Positions 5,060 to 5,241 of a stretch of DNA of 5,241 nt are shown here, one piece after another (the first letter of the stretch is position 1; each line of letters starts with the position of its first letter). This stretch comes from Betaproteobacteria bacterium (GTDB lineage Bacteria > Pseudomonadota > Gammaproteobacteria > Burkholderiales > Burkholderiaceae_C), in NCBI GenBank assembly GCA_005882155.1, contig VBCQ01000388.1:1-5241 (forward strand), in the 5' to 3' direction. A program made the position numbers and the translations under genes. Under the pieces are notes generated by a model that was not told where the DNA came from, did no database searches, and saw nothing but the letters and a program-made list of their open reading frames with translations.

Positions 5060-5241
5060 TCATTCGAAAGGACCCGCGCGCACGAAAGCGCCGCCTTGGT
5101 AGATCACGGTGGGGTCGCTTTGGTCGAGCGTCGGCTGGCGCGCTTCGGTGTCGGCGCGAAAGCGCTCGGAGCTGTCCTCGGGGCGATAGCCGAGATGGGC
5201 CGCGCTGCGGTTGTCCCACCACGTGACGCGGTTGTCGGACA
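5060..5241 (-). CDS. udh: C-terminal part of an NAD-dependent epimerase/dehydratase-family protein, probably uronate dehydrogenase
   Basis: Only the last 59 complete codons and the TGA at 5062-5060 lie in the window; the rest is beyond the right edge. The visible end contains SDNRVTWWDNRSAAHLGYRP (1-20), then a charged stretch with FRAD (27-30) and IYQGGAFVRAGPFE (46-59). The WWDN...AAHLGYRPxDSSE pattern followed by a terminal YQGGxF is what I recall for the C-terminus of uronate dehydrogenases and their close extended-SDR relatives. Uronate dehydrogenase oxidises D-glucuronate or D-galacturonate with NAD+ to the aldaro-1,5-lactone in the cytoplasm. The Rossmann domain and the Tyr-x-x-x-Lys catalytic site cannot be seen, so the exact enzyme is not certain; another sugar epimerase/dehydratase is possible. 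The gene ends 34 nt before dctP and is probably in the same operon. Confidence 0.7.
   Translation of the reverse strand, partial: SDNRVTWWDNRSAAHLGYRPEDSSERFRADTEARQPTLDQSDPTVIYQGGAFVRAGPFE

Noticed and set aside
5022..5222. Minus-strand open frame of 66 codons across the udh end and dctP start
   Set aside because: It is one frame off the uronate-dehydrogenase-like C-terminus, has a GTG start with no ribosome site, and an Arg/Pro-rich product.

Overview
This is a high-GC bacterial window. The gene content (TRAP transporter, Bug/TctC-type binding protein, uronate-dehydrogenase-like C-terminus) and the GC-rich intergenic hairpins suggest a betaproteobacterium, most likely Burkholderiales (Comamonadaceae or Rubrivivax/Methylibium-like). 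The lineage is inferred from gene style, not from a marker gene. All credible genes lie on the minus strand and read right to left, in what looks like one operon with gaps of 34 and 78 nt, a 1-nt overlap, 34 nt, then a longer 241-nt gap.

In transcription order: (1) the last 59 codons of an NAD-dependent epimerase/dehydratase-type gene whose C-terminus looks like uronate dehydrogenase (udh), cut by the right edge; (2) dctP, a periplasmic TRAP solute-binding protein; (3) dctQ, the small TRAP membrane subunit; (4) dctM, the large TRAP permease, coupled to dctQ through a TGATG junction; (5) a Bug/TctC-family periplasmic binding protein; (6) a 241-nt intergenic stretch packed with stem-loops, including a perfect 27-bp palindrome; (7) a COG2706 (YbhE/Pgl-type) beta-propeller lactonase with a signal peptide, cut by the left edge after 293 codons.

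Taken together this reads as part of an oxidative sugar-acid (hexuronate) utilisation locus. The TRAP system would import an acid such as glucuronate or galacturonate, a uronate dehydrogenase would oxidise it to the aldaro-lactone, and a Pgl-family lactonase would open the lactone to the aldarate. The substrate assignment is inference from the combination of genes, because no single gene here fixes it. The unusual points are the predicted export of the lactonase, a second binding protein of an unrelated family with no tctA/tctB partner in view, and the structured intergenic block before the lactonase gene.

No RNA gene, CRISPR array, insertion sequence or plus-strand gene is supported. The long plus-strand open frames are antisense shadows typical of high-GC coding DNA.
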